Source: Mycobacterium sp. DL440 (GTDB lineage Bacteria; Actinomycetota; Actinomycetes; Mycobacteriales; Mycobacteriaceae). From it: a stretch of 64,000 nucleotides of DNA. The stretch covers positions 434,001-498,000 of the forward strand of contig NZ_CP050191.1 in the NCBI RefSeq assembly GCF_011745145.1, given 5' to 3'. Below, piece after piece: positions 1 to 9,964 of the stretch (its first letter is position 1; each line of letters begins with the position of its first letter). The notes under the pieces are model-generated. The model did no database searches. It had not been told where the DNA came from and worked only from the letters and a program-made list of their open reading frames with translations. The position numbers and the translations under genes were made by a program.

Positions 1-396
1 CGACTCCTGGTCCCCACCACGACGCTCACCAACGAATACAACCCAGCGTTGACGTGCGCGCTCCAAGGCCTGGCCCACATTCAGCAGTCATCGCCGCCGC
101 TGGAACTTCCCGGTGTCGTCGATTCTGTCGGCCTCACGCTGGCACGCGAGCGGTACCGCTATCCGGATGACTTACCAAAGGTTGCCGCCAGCGGAGGCCC
201 ACACTGCGCCGACATGCTCATGCCCGCGGTGCCTGCGAACACCACCCCGCCGTATCTGGTGGTAAACGACGGGGCGGACCCCACTCGGTACGGCAATCAG
301 GGCATCCTGCTGAACTCCGACGGGCTCAAACAAATGTTGTTCGGCCCTATCGCTGGGCCTCCCCGCAACAGTGCTCAAATCGGGCAGCCAGGATGA
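1..396 (+). CDS. mceA: MceA-family protein, C-terminal part (cut by window start)
   Basis: The frame is open from base 1, and 131 residues are visible before the TGA at 394-396. Only the variable C-terminal tail is present; the membrane anchor and MCE domain lie left of the window. The call rests mainly on position: the stop overlaps the start of the next mce gene in the pattern seen through the rest of the operon, where mceA comes first. The tail has two cysteines, at about residues 19 and 70. Mce proteins form a substrate-binding tunnel between inner and outer membrane for lipid import with the YrbE permeases and MceG ATPase. Confidence 0.85.
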   Translation, partial: RLLVPTTTLTNEYNPALTCALQGLAHIQQSSPPLELPGVVDSVGLTLARERYRYPDDLPKVAASGGPHCADMLMPAVPANTTPPYLVVNDGADPTRYGNQGILLNSDGLKQMLFGPIAGPPRNSAQIGQPG

Positions 397-1418
397 GTCC
401 GACCGTTCGCACCCTGTTAAAGTTCGGGTCGTTCGCGCTGGTGATGGCGATACTCACGACACTTCTGTTCATGACTTTCGCGGAATACCGTTCGGGACCC
501 ACCACCGGCTACTCGGCAATATTTGCCGATGCGTCCCGGCTGAAGTCCGGTGATTCCGTGCGCGCCGCGGGCGTGCGGATAGGCACGGTGCGTTCGGTAA
601 CGCTACGAGCCGACGATCGCGTGCTGGTGACCTTTGATACCGACCGCAACATCGCATTGACCTCAGGCGCGACCGCGGCCATCAGATACCTCAACCTCGT
701 TGGTGATCGGTACCTGGAACTCGTCGACAGGCCGGACTCCACCAGAATCCTGCCCGCTGGTGCGCAATTGCCTGTGGATCGCACCATGCCTGCGCTGGAC
801 CTGGATCTGCTACTCGGGGGCCTCAAACCTGTGATCGCTGGTCTCAACCCTCAGGACGTCAACGCCCTGACCACCTCGCTGCTGCAGGTATTTCAAGGAC
901 AAGGCGACACTCTTCAGTCCTTGATGTCACGGGGATCCTCCTTCGCCAACACTTTGGCCGACAACAGTCAGGTCATCCAGCAAGTCATCGACAACCTCAA
1001 CACGATGGCAGGCACACTCGCCCAGGATGGCGATCACTTCTCCCGGACGCTCGACCGGCTTGAGGTCCTGGTCACCGACCTGGCGCAGCACCGCGATACC
1101 ATCGGCTCGGCTGTCGACGCACTGAGCAGTGGGACAACCACACTGGCGGATCTACTGACCAATACCCGGGCGCCGCTGGCCGGAACCGTCGAGCAACTCG
1201 AGACGGTGTCGAGCCATGTGGTGGGAGACATGCCGACACTCGATGTTGCGTTGCAACGCGCCCCCGACAACTATCGCAAGCTGGTTCGGCTCGGTTCGTA
1301 CGGCGCCTGGCTGAATTACTACATCTGCGGAATCTCATTGCGGGTCACCGATCTTCAAGGACGCACCGCTGTCTTCCCGTGGGTGAAGCAGGATGTGGGA
1401 AGGTGCGCCGACAGCTGA
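393..1418 (+). CDS. mceB: MceB-family lipid-import protein
   Basis: 341 residues. One N-terminal membrane segment (about 11-29) is followed by an MCE/MlaD domain (about 37-115), then a long helical region (about 150-280) of the kind that forms the lipid channel in Mce complexes. The ATG overlaps the mceA stop by four bases, so translation is probably coupled. It is the second subunit of a six-gene set (mceA-F). The transported lipid cannot be read from sequence, but the lipid-oxidising operon downstream makes a lipid or sterol-like compound plausible. Confidence 0.93.
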   Translation: MSPTVRTLLKFGSFALVMAILTTLLFMTFAEYRSGPTTGYSAIFADASRLKSGDSVRAAGVRIGTVRSVTLRADDRVLVTFDTDRNIALTSGATAAIRYLNLVGDRYLELVDRPDSTRILPAGAQLPVDRTMPALDLDLLLGGLKPVIAGLNPQDVNALTTSLLQVFQGQGDTLQSLMSRGSSFANTLADNSQVIQQVIDNLNTMAGTLAQDGDHFSRTLDRLEVLVTDLAQHRDTIGSAVDALSSGTTTLADLLTNTRAPLAGTVEQLETVSSHVVGDMPTLDVALQRAPDNYRKLVRLGSYGAWLNYYICGISLRVTDLQGRTAVFPWVKQDVGRCADS

Positions 1419-2500
1419 TGCTCAAGTATCGAGGGTCTCAACTGGCACGCGCCGGATTCATCGGTGTGGTGGTGCTGCTGCTTGTCGTCGCGGTCGGTCT
1501 GCAGCCGGAGCGGATCACGGCATGGGCGAGATCGATGAATTACCAGGCGATCTTCGCCGACGCCGCCGGTCTTGCGGCCGGCAATGCTGTGACACGGTCC
1601 GGAATCAAGGTAGGCGAAGTGGACGCGATTTCCCTGGAAAAGGGGAAAGCCCTGGTCACCTTCTCCGTCGCCGCCCAGTTCCCGCTCGGATCGCAGACGA
1701 CGGCACACATCCGCACCGGAACTTTGTTGGGAGAACGTGTCTTGACGGTTCAGTCTTCGGGAAGCGTGCGGATGCGCCGAGGCGATGTCATCCCACTCAC
1801 GAGAACCTCGTCGCCGTACTCGCTGACCGATGCGGTCGGCGATCTCACTCAGAACACGGCGGCGACCAACACGGACACGCTCAACCAGTCGCTGCAGACG
1901 TTGGCCTCCACTCTCGACCAGATCGCCCCTCAACTCGGCCCCACCTTCGACGGGTTCGCCCGCCTGTCCGAGTCGATCAATGCGCGCGACGAGAACTTGG
2001 ACGATCTACTCAAGAGCGCCGCCGGCGTGACCGACGTACTGGCCCAACGCAGCGACCTGATCAACACCATGCTCCTGAACGCCAACGACCTGATCGGCGT
2101 CCTCAACGACCGCCGAGAAGTGATCGTCGCGTTGCTCGCTGGAACCGCGAATCTCGCACAACAGATCAAGGGCCTGGTCAATGACAACCGTGCCAAACTC
2201 GCGCCGACCCTGGACAAACTGAACGCCGTGGCCGAAATGTTGGAGAAAAACCGGGACAACATCAGCAAGGCGCTACCGGGCCTGGCGAAGTACCAGCTCA
2301 CCCAGGGGGAGGCGGTATCGGGAGGGTTCCACTACGACGCGTTTGTCGCAAACCTGCTGCCCTCTCAGATGCTTCAACCTTTCCTCGACTACGCTTTCGG
2401 GTTCCGGCGAGGCGTCGATGCCGGCCAGCCACCGGACAACGCCGGCCCTAGAGCCGAACTTCCACTGCCCTACAACGGGATTCCTGGGGGATCTCGGTGA
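1418..2500 (+). CDS. mceC: MceC-family lipid-import protein
   Basis: I chose the ATG at 1418, which shares one base with the mceB stop (TGATG) and follows a purine-rich GGGAAGG. An in-frame start 39 bases upstream would lie inside mceB and precede the membrane segment with an atypical tail. The resulting 360 residues have an N-terminal transmembrane helix (about 10-27), an MCE domain (about 35-112) and an extended helical region. The C-terminus is short and proline-rich. It is the third subunit of the operon. Confidence 0.92.
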   Translation: MLKYRGSQLARAGFIGVVVLLLVVAVGLQPERITAWARSMNYQAIFADAAGLAAGNAVTRSGIKVGEVDAISLEKGKALVTFSVAAQFPLGSQTTAHIRTGTLLGERVLTVQSSGSVRMRRGDVIPLTRTSSPYSLTDAVGDLTQNTAATNTDTLNQSLQTLASTLDQIAPQLGPTFDGFARLSESINARDENLDDLLKSAAGVTDVLAQRSDLINTMLLNANDLIGVLNDRREVIVALLAGTANLAQQIKGLVNDNRAKLAPTLDKLNAVAEMLEKNRDNISKALPGLAKYQLTQGEAVSGGFHYDAFVANLLPSQMLQPFLDYAFGFRRGVDAGQPPDNAGPRAELPLPYNGIPGGSR

Positions 2501-3891
2501 CGCGCCGTCAAATGCGGATCCTCGCCGCGACGCTGTTGGCTGCGGTGCTCGTCGGGTCGGCGGTCGTCGTGGTCACCCGCGCTGCAGTCCGCCACACCAT
2601 GATTGCGGCGGTGTTCGCCAGCGCCACGGGTATCTACCCTGGCGACGATGTCCGGGTAGCCGGAGTCAAGGTCGGCACCATCAAGTCGATCACCCCCTCG
2701 GGAGACCACGCCAACTTCACTCTCGACATCGACCGGGGCGTTCCGATTCCAGCCGACGTCAAGGCGGTCGTCGTCGCCTCGAATCTCATCTCGGCGCGCT
2801 ACGTTCAGCTCACACCCGGCTACGAAGACAGCGGACCCACACTGGCCGATGGATCGACGATTCCGCTCGAACGCACCGCGGTACCTGTCGAGTGGGACGA
2901 GGTCAAAGCCCAGTTGACTCGACTGGCAAGCGATCTCGGCCCGCATGGCGGTGTCGACGGAACCTCGATGGGGCGGTTCATCGAGAGCACCGCTAACGCA
3001 ATGGAGGGCAACGGCGACAAACTTCGCCAAACCTTGGCGCAATTGTCGACCCTGGGCCGCGTGCTTGGTGCCGGTAGCAGCAATATCGTCGATACGGTCA
3101 AGAACCTCCAGATCTTTGTCACTGCACTGCGTGACTCCAATGCGCAGATAGTGCAGTTCGAGGATCGGTTCGCGACGTTGACCAGCGTGGTGAACAACAG
3201 TCGAACTGACCTCGACAATGCCTTGGCCTACTTGTCGGAGGCACTCGGCGAGGTGAGGCAATTCGTCGCAGATACCCGCGACAAAACTTCCGAGCAGATC
3301 CAGCGACTGTCCCGGATCACCCAAACGCTGTCGGACCAGAGAATTGACGTGGCCAACATCCTGCATGTTGCGCCCAACGCATTCTCTAACGCGTACAAGA
3401 TCTTTCATCCTGACAACGGCGCCAACGTCGGCGCGTTCGTGATGAACAACTTCTCGAATCCCGTCGGATTGCTGTGCAGCAGCATCGGTGCCGTCGAAAA
3501 TGCAACAGCGCCCGAAACGGCCAAGCTCTGCGCTCAGTACCTCGGACCTGCACTGCGGCTGCTCAACTTCAACCACCTGCCATTCTCGGTAGCGCCGTAC
3601 CTGATGAAATCACCGAGTCCAGACCGGATCATCTATTCCGAACCCGGTCTGGCGCCGGGAGGCGGAGGCGTCGGTGAACCCGAGCCGGAAGCCGCTCCGG
3701 CGGTGTCGGCCTACACAGGCGTCGGGGATGTTCCGCCGCCGGCAGGCTGGGAGCAGTTAGTGGCGCCGCCAGGGATATTGGCCCCCAACGGATTGCCCGC
3801 CAACCCGTCACCCGCGTTGTTGCCTGCTGGTCCGCCGGCGGCCGAGCCGGGAAGTTCCGAGGACACTGTGAACGGCGTACCTTCCCCATGA
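2497..3891 (+). CDS. mceD: MceD-family lipid-import protein
   Basis: 464 residues with a GTG start that overlaps the mceC stop by four bases (GTGA). An N-terminal hydrophobic segment (about 5-24) is followed by an MCE domain (about 32-115), helical repeats, and a C-terminal tail of roughly 90 residues rich in Pro, Ala and Gly. Such tails are common in MceD/MceF subunits. It is co-transcribed with the flanking mce genes. Confidence 0.92.
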   Translation: MTRRQMRILAATLLAAVLVGSAVVVVTRAAVRHTMIAAVFASATGIYPGDDVRVAGVKVGTIKSITPSGDHANFTLDIDRGVPIPADVKAVVVASNLISARYVQLTPGYEDSGPTLADGSTIPLERTAVPVEWDEVKAQLTRLASDLGPHGGVDGTSMGRFIESTANAMEGNGDKLRQTLAQLSTLGRVLGAGSSNIVDTVKNLQIFVTALRDSNAQIVQFEDRFATLTSVVNNSRTDLDNALAYLSEALGEVRQFVADTRDKTSEQIQRLSRITQTLSDQRIDVANILHVAPNAFSNAYKIFHPDNGANVGAFVMNNFSNPVGLLCSSIGAVENATAPETAKLCAQYLGPALRLLNFNHLPFSVAPYLMKSPSPDRIIYSEPGLAPGGGGVGEPEPEAAPAVSAYTGVGDVPPPAGWEQLVAPPGILAPNGLPANPSPALLPAGPPAAEPGSSEDTVNGVPSP

Positions 3892-5180
3892 AATCGAGCA
3901 GAATCATCCGCGCCGTCATGGCGATGAGCACTGCCGTACTCGCAGTTAGCGGCTGCGCCTATCACGGTCTGAATTCGCTACCCTTGCCCGGGGCGGTCGG
4001 GCGCGATAGTAGCGCCGTTAGCTACCGCGTTGAGATTGCGAACATCGCCACCCTGGAGCCGAACTCGCCGGTGATGGTCTCCAATGTGGTCGTGGGCAGC
4101 GTGTCCGCAGTGAGGTTCGTGAACTGGCACGCCGAGGTCGATGTCGCGGTACAGCCCACTACGGTGGTGCCCGCCAACGCTGTGGCGACCATCGGCCAGA
4201 CCAGCCTGCTGGGTTCCATGCATCTGGCCCTGGACCCACCGTTGGGGCAGCCTGCATCCGGCCGGCTGACTCCCGGCGCCACTATCGCACTTGCTCGTTC
4301 ATCGACTTATCCCACCACCGAGCAAACGTTGTCGTCGCTGGCCGCAGTGGTCAACGGCGGCGGGCTCGGCCAGATCGGGGACATCATTCATAACGCCAAC
4401 CTGATGGTTCACGGACGAGAAGGCGATCTTCGCGAACTGCTCGACAGGATGAACAGCCTTGTGGGCGTACTAGATTCACAACGAGACAGCATCGTCGGCG
4501 CGATCACGGCACTGAATCGACTCGCCGGCGCCTTTGCGAATCACCGCGACGTACTCGACCGAACCCTCCAGAAACTTCCTGCGGCACTCGATGTGCTGGT
4601 TCGTGAACAGCCCAAGTTCATCACAGCTTTGGACAAGTTGCGATCTTTCAGCGACTCCGCAGTGCGCGTCGTCAATGCCACCCAAGACGACTTGATCACA
4701 AACCTGCGCAATCTCGAACCAACCCTACGCGCCCTCGCCGACGTCGGCCCCTACCTCGACACCGCGTTGGCCTACGCGACGGTCTATCCATTCGGGCAAA
4801 ACCTCATCGACCGAGGCTTGCACGGGGACTACATGAACCTTTTCGCCGTACTCGACCTCACAGTGCCCCGCCTCAAGCGCACCCTGTTTCTCGGAACTCG
4901 GTGGGGCGATCCGAACGCCCAGCTGGAACCCGCACCGGGAGAGCCCTACTACCGCAGATACTCCTACGACCCACTCAACGCCCCACTGTCGGCACAAGTG
5001 TCTGCACCGGATGCACAGGCACCGATGCCCACAGTCACCGACCCGGTGGTGCCGTTCTCGCCGCCACGGTTCGGCGCACCGGAGCAACCTCCGGCACCGC
5101 AAACCCCACAGCAAGTTTTTGCCGGCCCGTACGGCCCGCCGCCGAACCACGAGTCACCACCGGAAGAAGGTCACGGCTGA
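3888..5180 (+). CDS. mceE: MceE-family lipoprotein
   Basis: 430 residues, with ATG overlapping the mceD stop by four bases. The N-terminus is a lipoprotein signal peptide with lipobox VSGC, the lipidated cysteine being residue 23. This matches the lipoprotein character of MceE (Lpr) subunits. An MCE domain spans about 43-125, then a helical region and a proline-rich C-terminus. The lipid anchor is expected to hold it at the outer face of the cytoplasmic membrane. Confidence 0.93.
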   Translation: MKSSRIIRAVMAMSTAVLAVSGCAYHGLNSLPLPGAVGRDSSAVSYRVEIANIATLEPNSPVMVSNVVVGSVSAVRFVNWHAEVDVAVQPTTVVPANAVATIGQTSLLGSMHLALDPPLGQPASGRLTPGATIALARSSTYPTTEQTLSSLAAVVNGGGLGQIGDIIHNANLMVHGREGDLRELLDRMNSLVGVLDSQRDSIVGAITALNRLAGAFANHRDVLDRTLQKLPAALDVLVREQPKFITALDKLRSFSDSAVRVVNATQDDLITNLRNLEPTLRALADVGPYLDTALAYATVYPFGQNLIDRGLHGDYMNLFAVLDLTVPRLKRTLFLGTRWGDPNAQLEPAPGEPYYRRYSYDPLNAPLSAQVSAPDAQAPMPTVTDPVVPFSPPRFGAPEQPPAPQTPQQVFAGPYGPPPNHESPPEEGHG

Positions 5181-6691
5181 TGCTCACTCGCCTGGTCCGC
5201 GCCCAACTCGTCATCTTCGCCATCGCCGGCATCGTCGGGTTGACCGTGATGACGGTCAATTACCTGCAGGCACCCACCCTCCTGGGACTGGGACGCATCA
5301 CAGTCACAGTGGAGTTGCCGCGATCTGGCGGCCTGTACCGGTTCAGCAATGTCACCTATCGCGGTGTGCAGGTCGGAAAGGTGACCGACGTATCCGTCCA
5401 CGACGGCAAGCGGGTGGAAGCCACGTTGTCGTTGCAGGGCACAGCACGGGTCCCCGTGGACACGACCGCAGCGGTCAGGAGCATGTCGGCGGTGGGGGAG
5501 CAGTACATCGATCTGCAACCACACGACGAATCCGGTCCTTACCTCACCGACGGATCGACCATTCCGGTTGAGCACACGACGGTTCCCCAGCAGGTCGGGC
5601 CAATGCTCGACCAACTCGGTGCACTCGTCGACAGCATTCCCGGAGACAGGCTCGGCGATATGCTCAACGAGTCGTTCAAGGCGTTCAACGGTGCGGGCTA
5701 CGACTTCGGGTCGCTACTGGATTCCGCTGCCACACTCACCCATGACCTCAGCGGTATCGGTGAACAGTCCAGGACGCTGGTCGCCGACAGCCGGCCGCTA
5801 CTCGACAGTCAAGCGCGGGCGTCCGATTCACTGCGAAGCCTTGCGCACAGCATCGCGGGAATCACCGATCAGGTCCGGGTAAGGGATACCCAGGTGCGAA
5901 CGATCCTCGCCCAAGGGCCCGCGACAGCCGACGAGGTTTCCCGGCTGCTCACCCAGATCAAACCCACCATGCCGGTGCTACTGGCCAATCTGATCACCGT
6001 CGGCCAGGTGGCGGTGACGTATCACCCGTCGTTGGAACAACTGCTCGTTCTACTGCCGCCTGCGATCTCGACCACCCAGGCTTCCAGTGCCAAGAACAAC
6101 CCCACGGGTCTGCCTTTGGGGGACTTCGAACTTTCGGTCAATGACCCACCTGCGTGCAATGTCGGCTTCCTGCCCCCGTCGCAGTGGCGCTCGCCCAATG
6201 ATCTGAGCGACATCGACACACCCGACGGCCTGTACTGCAAGCTTCCGCAGGATTCTCCGATCAGCGTTCGTGGTGCACGCAACTATCCCTGTATGGGACA
6301 ACCGGGCAAGCGTGCACCTACCGTCCAGATGTGTGAGAGCGATCAACCCTTCATGCCGCTGGCGATGCGCCCGCATGCGCTGGGCCCTGGCCCGATCGAT
6401 CCGAACCTGCTCGCGCAGGGAGTCGCGCCCGACAGTCGCGCCGAGACCGACCAGAACACGTTCGGTCCGTTGGAGGGCACACCGCTCCCACCACCGGCTG
6501 GAGCATCTCCTGGTGTTGCGCCATCGGGTTTTTCACCGGCAGCAGCCCAAAAACCTTCGGTGGCCATTGCTCGGTACGACCAGACCGGAACGTATCTGGG
6601 GCCGGACGGGCGCCTCTACCGGCAGACCGATCTGAGCGGCACAACAACCGCGTCGCGCTCTTGGACCGACTTGGTGATGGCACGGGCGTGA
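5180..6691 (+). CDS. mceF: MceF-family lipid-import protein
   Basis: The frame is open far upstream, inside mceE, but the ATG at 5180 shares one base with the mceE stop (TGATG) and puts the transmembrane segment at about residues 8-26, as expected. The product is 503 residues with an MCE domain (about 37-118), a helical channel region, and a cysteine-containing, proline-rich C-terminus. It closes the mceA-F series; no Mce-associated (mas) genes follow it. Confidence 0.92.
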   Translation: MLTRLVRAQLVIFAIAGIVGLTVMTVNYLQAPTLLGLGRITVTVELPRSGGLYRFSNVTYRGVQVGKVTDVSVHDGKRVEATLSLQGTARVPVDTTAAVRSMSAVGEQYIDLQPHDESGPYLTDGSTIPVEHTTVPQQVGPMLDQLGALVDSIPGDRLGDMLNESFKAFNGAGYDFGSLLDSAATLTHDLSGIGEQSRTLVADSRPLLDSQARASDSLRSLAHSIAGITDQVRVRDTQVRTILAQGPATADEVSRLLTQIKPTMPVLLANLITVGQVAVTYHPSLEQLLVLLPPAISTTQASSAKNNPTGLPLGDFELSVNDPPACNVGFLPPSQWRSPNDLSDIDTPDGLYCKLPQDSPISVRGARNYPCMGQPGKRAPTVQMCESDQPFMPLAMRPHALGPGPIDPNLLAQGVAPDSRAETDQNTFGPLEGTPLPPPAGASPGVAPSGFSPAAAQKPSVAIARYDQTGTYLGPDGRLYRQTDLSGTTTASRSWTDLVMARA

Positions 6692-6715
6692 TCCCGGCGT
6701 GGCAGCATCAGCTTC

Positions 6716-7330
6716 GTGACACCACGCAACCGACGCTGGGGTGATGCTGTAGCCCTGCTCGACGACGACGACGCCCGGGACCGCCTTCTGGATGCTGCAG
6801 CTCGATGCATCGTCCGGCGCGGGGACACTCAGATCCGCATGGCCGAGGTGGCCGAGGAGGCCGGAGTGGTGCGCTCCACCGTGTACCGCTATTACGCCAC
6901 TCGGGATGACCTGCTTCTCGGACTGCTGCTCAGACGCATCGACAGTGCGTATGCCCGATGGGTGAAAGCGCTACATCGCCCGCTGAACGCGGCTGGCAGC
7001 ATCCGGGAGTTGGTGCTCAAGCCGGTGGTCTCCGTCGACCACGGTGATCCGCTCAATCAAGCGCTCTATGCCAGCGAGAGCGCAGCACTCATACCCGTGC
7101 TCGAATTGGGAGCCGAAGCTTTGGTTGACGTGATGGCCGAACACATCGGGCCGTTGTTCACTGAGTGGAAGGCCGAGGGCCAGATCTATCGGGACCTGAA
7201 CCTGCGAGACACCTTGCAGTGGATGTCGGCGACGACGTCATTCCTACTCACCACCAGCTGGCGGCAGCGCCCGGTCAGCGCCAAACGACGATTCATCGAC
7301 CGGTATCTGGTCCGGGCGCTGGTTTGCTGA
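6716..7330 (+). CDS. TetR/AcrR-family transcriptional regulator
   Basis: 204 residues with a GTG start 24 bases after mceF. The N-terminal helix-turn-helix lies at about residues 20-66, with the recognition-helix pattern TVYRYY. The C-terminal domain is the usual variable ligand-binding domain. Position suggests control of the mce operon, the neighbouring P450 operon, or both. No palindromic operator was recognised close to it, so the target is an inference from context. Confidence 0.9.
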   Translation: MTPRNRRWGDAVALLDDDDARDRLLDAAARCIVRRGDTQIRMAEVAEEAGVVRSTVYRYYATRDDLLLGLLLRRIDSAYARWVKALHRPLNAAGSIRELVLKPVVSVDHGDPLNQALYASESAALIPVLELGAEALVDVMAEHIGPLFTEWKAEGQIYRDLNLRDTLQWMSATTSFLLTTSWRQRPVSAKRRFIDRYLVRALVC

Positions 7331-7340
7331 CCCTTCTCGG

Positions 7341-8480
7341 CTACATCGAGCGCTGCAGTGCGGCAACAGTTTCCAAGTCGTCGAGGGCCTCCACGCCTCG
7401 GCGCAACCCCTCCAGCGCAATGTCTTCGACCTGCATGCCACCCATGCCGGCGGTGATCAGGGGAGCAACGTATCCATAGAGTGCTCCCTGGCGGTATCTC
7501 AACCAGAGATCCTCACCGTCGAGCTCTGGTCCACCGAACGCGACCAGTGCCTTCCGATAGGTGGCCAGCAACTCTCGCTGGGTGGCGCGGCGATCCTCCG
7601 GCGTCATGCTGGTTATCAGCGTGTAGGCCAGTTCGCGCGACGGGTGTCCCCGGCGCACAGCCTGCCAGTCCAACAATCCCGCACGCCCATTGCGGAAGTA
7701 CACGTTGCCCGGATGGGCATCGCCGTGCATGACTGTGTGCGGCGGTCTGTCGATCAGCGCAGCTACGGCACGGTAGTTGTCAGCGATGAATCGTCCATTG
7801 TCGACTGGAATTGTTGTGCGCTCGGCCAGCCGCTTGATTGAGGATTTCATCAATGACCCGGTCAGCAACGAGGTGGAGTCACCGGACGGCGTATAGACCC
7901 AGTCCACCAGTCGGCGCGCCTTGCCGCTGAAGGCGCCCCAGAACGCAGCATGCACTGAGGCAAGCAGTTCGATGACAAGTCCGGCCTGGTCAGGGCTCAA
8001 AGGGTGCAACGTGTCGGGGAAGTCGCACTCGCCGGTCGGCAGATCCTCGAGCACCACTAGATAGCGCCCCGTCCAGGGCTCGAACGCGGCGCCATACACC
8101 TTAGGTACGCCTGAGATCTGCGGAGCCAAGTCCTGATAGAACCGCACCTCGGTATGGCCCAGGCGTCCCAACTCGCCCATCAGCCGTGTCGCCACCGTGG
8201 CGGCCGGCATCTTGACGAACACCGAGTCGGGTACGCCTTCTCCCACCAATTTCAGGCGCGCCCTCGATGAGGTGCCGTCATCCCCGCCGGCCACGGTGAC
8301 CGACTCGACGCGGCTGCCCATCACGGTGGACAAGACCCGTGCATCGAGGCCGGCGGCCTCACGCGGAAGCGTGCTCAGTCGACCTACGGCAGCATCAGTC
8401 GCGACGCGTTGTACGCCGTGCCCCAGATGGCCGACAAGCTTGAGCGCATCGCGGGCCTGTTCCAGCATGCTGTTCACCAT
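7341..8480 (-). CDS. APH-fold phosphotransferase (small-molecule kinase)
   Basis: About 379 residues if translation begins at the ATG at 8480, which has an AAAGG upstream; the frame extends to 8549. The kinase catalytic loop HGDAHPGN and the metal-binding Asp of LLDWQ are intact, so it should be active. The family includes aminoglycoside kinases, but members beside lipid-degradation genes more likely phosphorylate hydroxylated metabolites or acyl-CoAs. It is divergent from the P450 operon across a 244-base gap and is a second kinase besides the one at 12816. The substrate is unknown. Confidence 0.85.
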   Translation of the reverse strand: MVNSMLEQARDALKLVGHLGHGVQRVATDAAVGRLSTLPREAAGLDARVLSTVMGSRVESVTVAGGDDGTSSRARLKLVGEGVPDSVFVKMPAATVATRLMGELGRLGHTEVRFYQDLAPQISGVPKVYGAAFEPWTGRYLVVLEDLPTGECDFPDTLHPLSPDQAGLVIELLASVHAAFWGAFSGKARRLVDWVYTPSGDSTSLLTGSLMKSSIKRLAERTTIPVDNGRFIADNYRAVAALIDRPPHTVMHGDAHPGNVYFRNGRAGLLDWQAVRRGHPSRELAYTLITSMTPEDRRATQRELLATYRKALVAFGGPELDGEDLWLRYRQGALYGYVAPLITAGMGGMQVEDIALEGLRRGVEALDDLETVAALQRSM

Positions 8481-8724
8481 CGTATTTATCTGCCTTTTCG
8501 ACTGGAGGGCGCGTCGGGAACTTCGTGAAACTTGAGCCGGTGTGAACACCGTTGCATGAAGCCTGTTTTCGGGGCATGGAAACCGACCGGACGGTGTATC
8601 GCAACTGCCTTTGTATCGGACAGTGGCGAGAGTATGTCTTATTGAGGCGACAGGGTCGATACTTTACATTTTCGTGGCGAAGTGTCACGCTGTGGCGGAC
8701 GTTCGACAGGGGAAGGTGTGACGA

Positions 8725-9945
8725 ATGAGTGTGGACGCGCCCGTTTCGGTCCGTCCGGATGTGGACCTCGCCGACGGGACCTTCTATGCCGGCGATTCAC
8801 GGTCTGCATACGCGTGGATGAGACGGCATCAGCCGGTGTTCCGGGACCGTAACGGTCTGGTCGGTATCGCGACCTACCGCGCGCTCATCGAAGCCGAACG
8901 CCGGCCGGAGCTGTTCTCCAGCGCAGGTGGGATCCGCCCGGATTACGTGCCGCCGGTGCCGATGATGATCGACATGGACGATCCCGGTCATCTGAGGCGC
9001 CGCAAGTTGGTCAATGCCGGGTTTTCCCGCAAACGAGTCCAGGGGCTCGCGCAGAGTATTGAAGCGCTCTGCGATGCGTTGATCGACGCGGTGTGTGAGC
9101 GGGGCGAGTGTGACTTCGTGTGGGACATCGCGGCCCCGCTGCCCATGGCGGTCATCGGCGATCTTCTCGGTGTCCGTCCTGCCGACCGTGCGACGTTCTT
9201 GAAGTGGTCAGACGACATGGTCACCAGCCTGAGCTCCAAGATCTCCGAGGTGGATCTGGAGGTGACCGCCAACGCGTACCTCGCCTTCACCGCCTTCACT
9301 CAGGAGCTGATCACGGCGCGGCGCGCAGAGCCGACCGATGATCTGATCAGTGTGATGACTCACGCTGTCATCGACGGTGAACGCCTGACCGACGCGGAGA
9401 TCATCCAGGACGCCCTGCTCATCCTGGTGGGCGGGGACGAGACCACCAGACACACCCTCACCGGCGGCACTGCGCAACTGTTGCGGGCTCCCGATCAGTT
9501 CGCTGCGCTGCGAACAGAACCGGAGCGCTTGATGGCGACCGCGGTGGAGGAGATGCTGCGATGGACATCTCCGGTAAAGAACATGTGCCGCCAGCTCACT
9601 GACGACGTCGAGTATTACGGCACCTCGCTCGCCGCGGGTGAGAAGGTCATGCTGCTGTTCGAATCGGCCAACTTCGACGAGGAGCAGTTCGACGACCCTG
9701 AGCGATTCGACATCACCCGAAATCCCAACAGCCATCTGGCTTTCGGATTCGGTACCCATTTCTGTATGGGCAACCAACTCGCCCGCCTGGAGATTTCGAC
9801 GATGATGCGCAAGGTGCTGGAGCGCCTGCCTGACCTTCGGCTCGTCACAGACGATGAGTTGCCTTTGCGCGCGGCGAACTTCGTCAGCGGGCTGGAGCGG
9901 ATGCCGGTGCGCTTCACTCCGACCAAACCGCTCGCGAACCGCTGA
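8725..9945 (+). CDS. cyp142: Cytochrome P450, CYP142 family
   Basis: 406 residues. Diagnostic motifs are complete: the I-helix GGDETT (236-241), ExxR at E276-R279, and the heme loop FGFGTHFCMG with Cys347 as thiolate ligand. Long stretches, such as the MIDMDDPGHLRRRKLVNAGF region, match CYP142A1 of M. tuberculosis as I remember it; that enzyme oxidises the cholesterol side-chain terminus to the acid. Here the gene heads a ten-gene operon that also carries a ferredoxin, SDRs and an aldehyde dehydrogenase, rather than the igr-type setting, so it may be a paralogue acting on a related branched side chain. Confidence 0.93.
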   Translation: MSVDAPVSVRPDVDLADGTFYAGDSRSAYAWMRRHQPVFRDRNGLVGIATYRALIEAERRPELFSSAGGIRPDYVPPVPMMIDMDDPGHLRRRKLVNAGFSRKRVQGLAQSIEALCDALIDAVCERGECDFVWDIAAPLPMAVIGDLLGVRPADRATFLKWSDDMVTSLSSKISEVDLEVTANAYLAFTAFTQELITARRAEPTDDLISVMTHAVIDGERLTDAEIIQDALLILVGGDETTRHTLTGGTAQLLRAPDQFAALRTEPERLMATAVEEMLRWTSPVKNMCRQLTDDVEYYGTSLAAGEKVMLLFESANFDEEQFDDPERFDITRNPNSHLAFGFGTHFCMGNQLARLEISTMMRKVLERLPDLRLVTDDELPLRAANFVSGLERMPVRFTPTKPLANR

Positions 9946-9964
9946 CACGGACAGGAGTTCTCAG

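Noticed and set aside
2470..3576. Antisense frame over mceD
   Set aside because: It lies fully within the clear mceD coding region on the opposite strand and has no domain features.
8481..8724. KstR- or KstR2-type operator before the P450 operon
   Set aside because: I looked for the AACnnGTT-type palindrome of sterol regulators and did not find a convincing one; only weak symmetries such as TTCGTGGCGAA are present.
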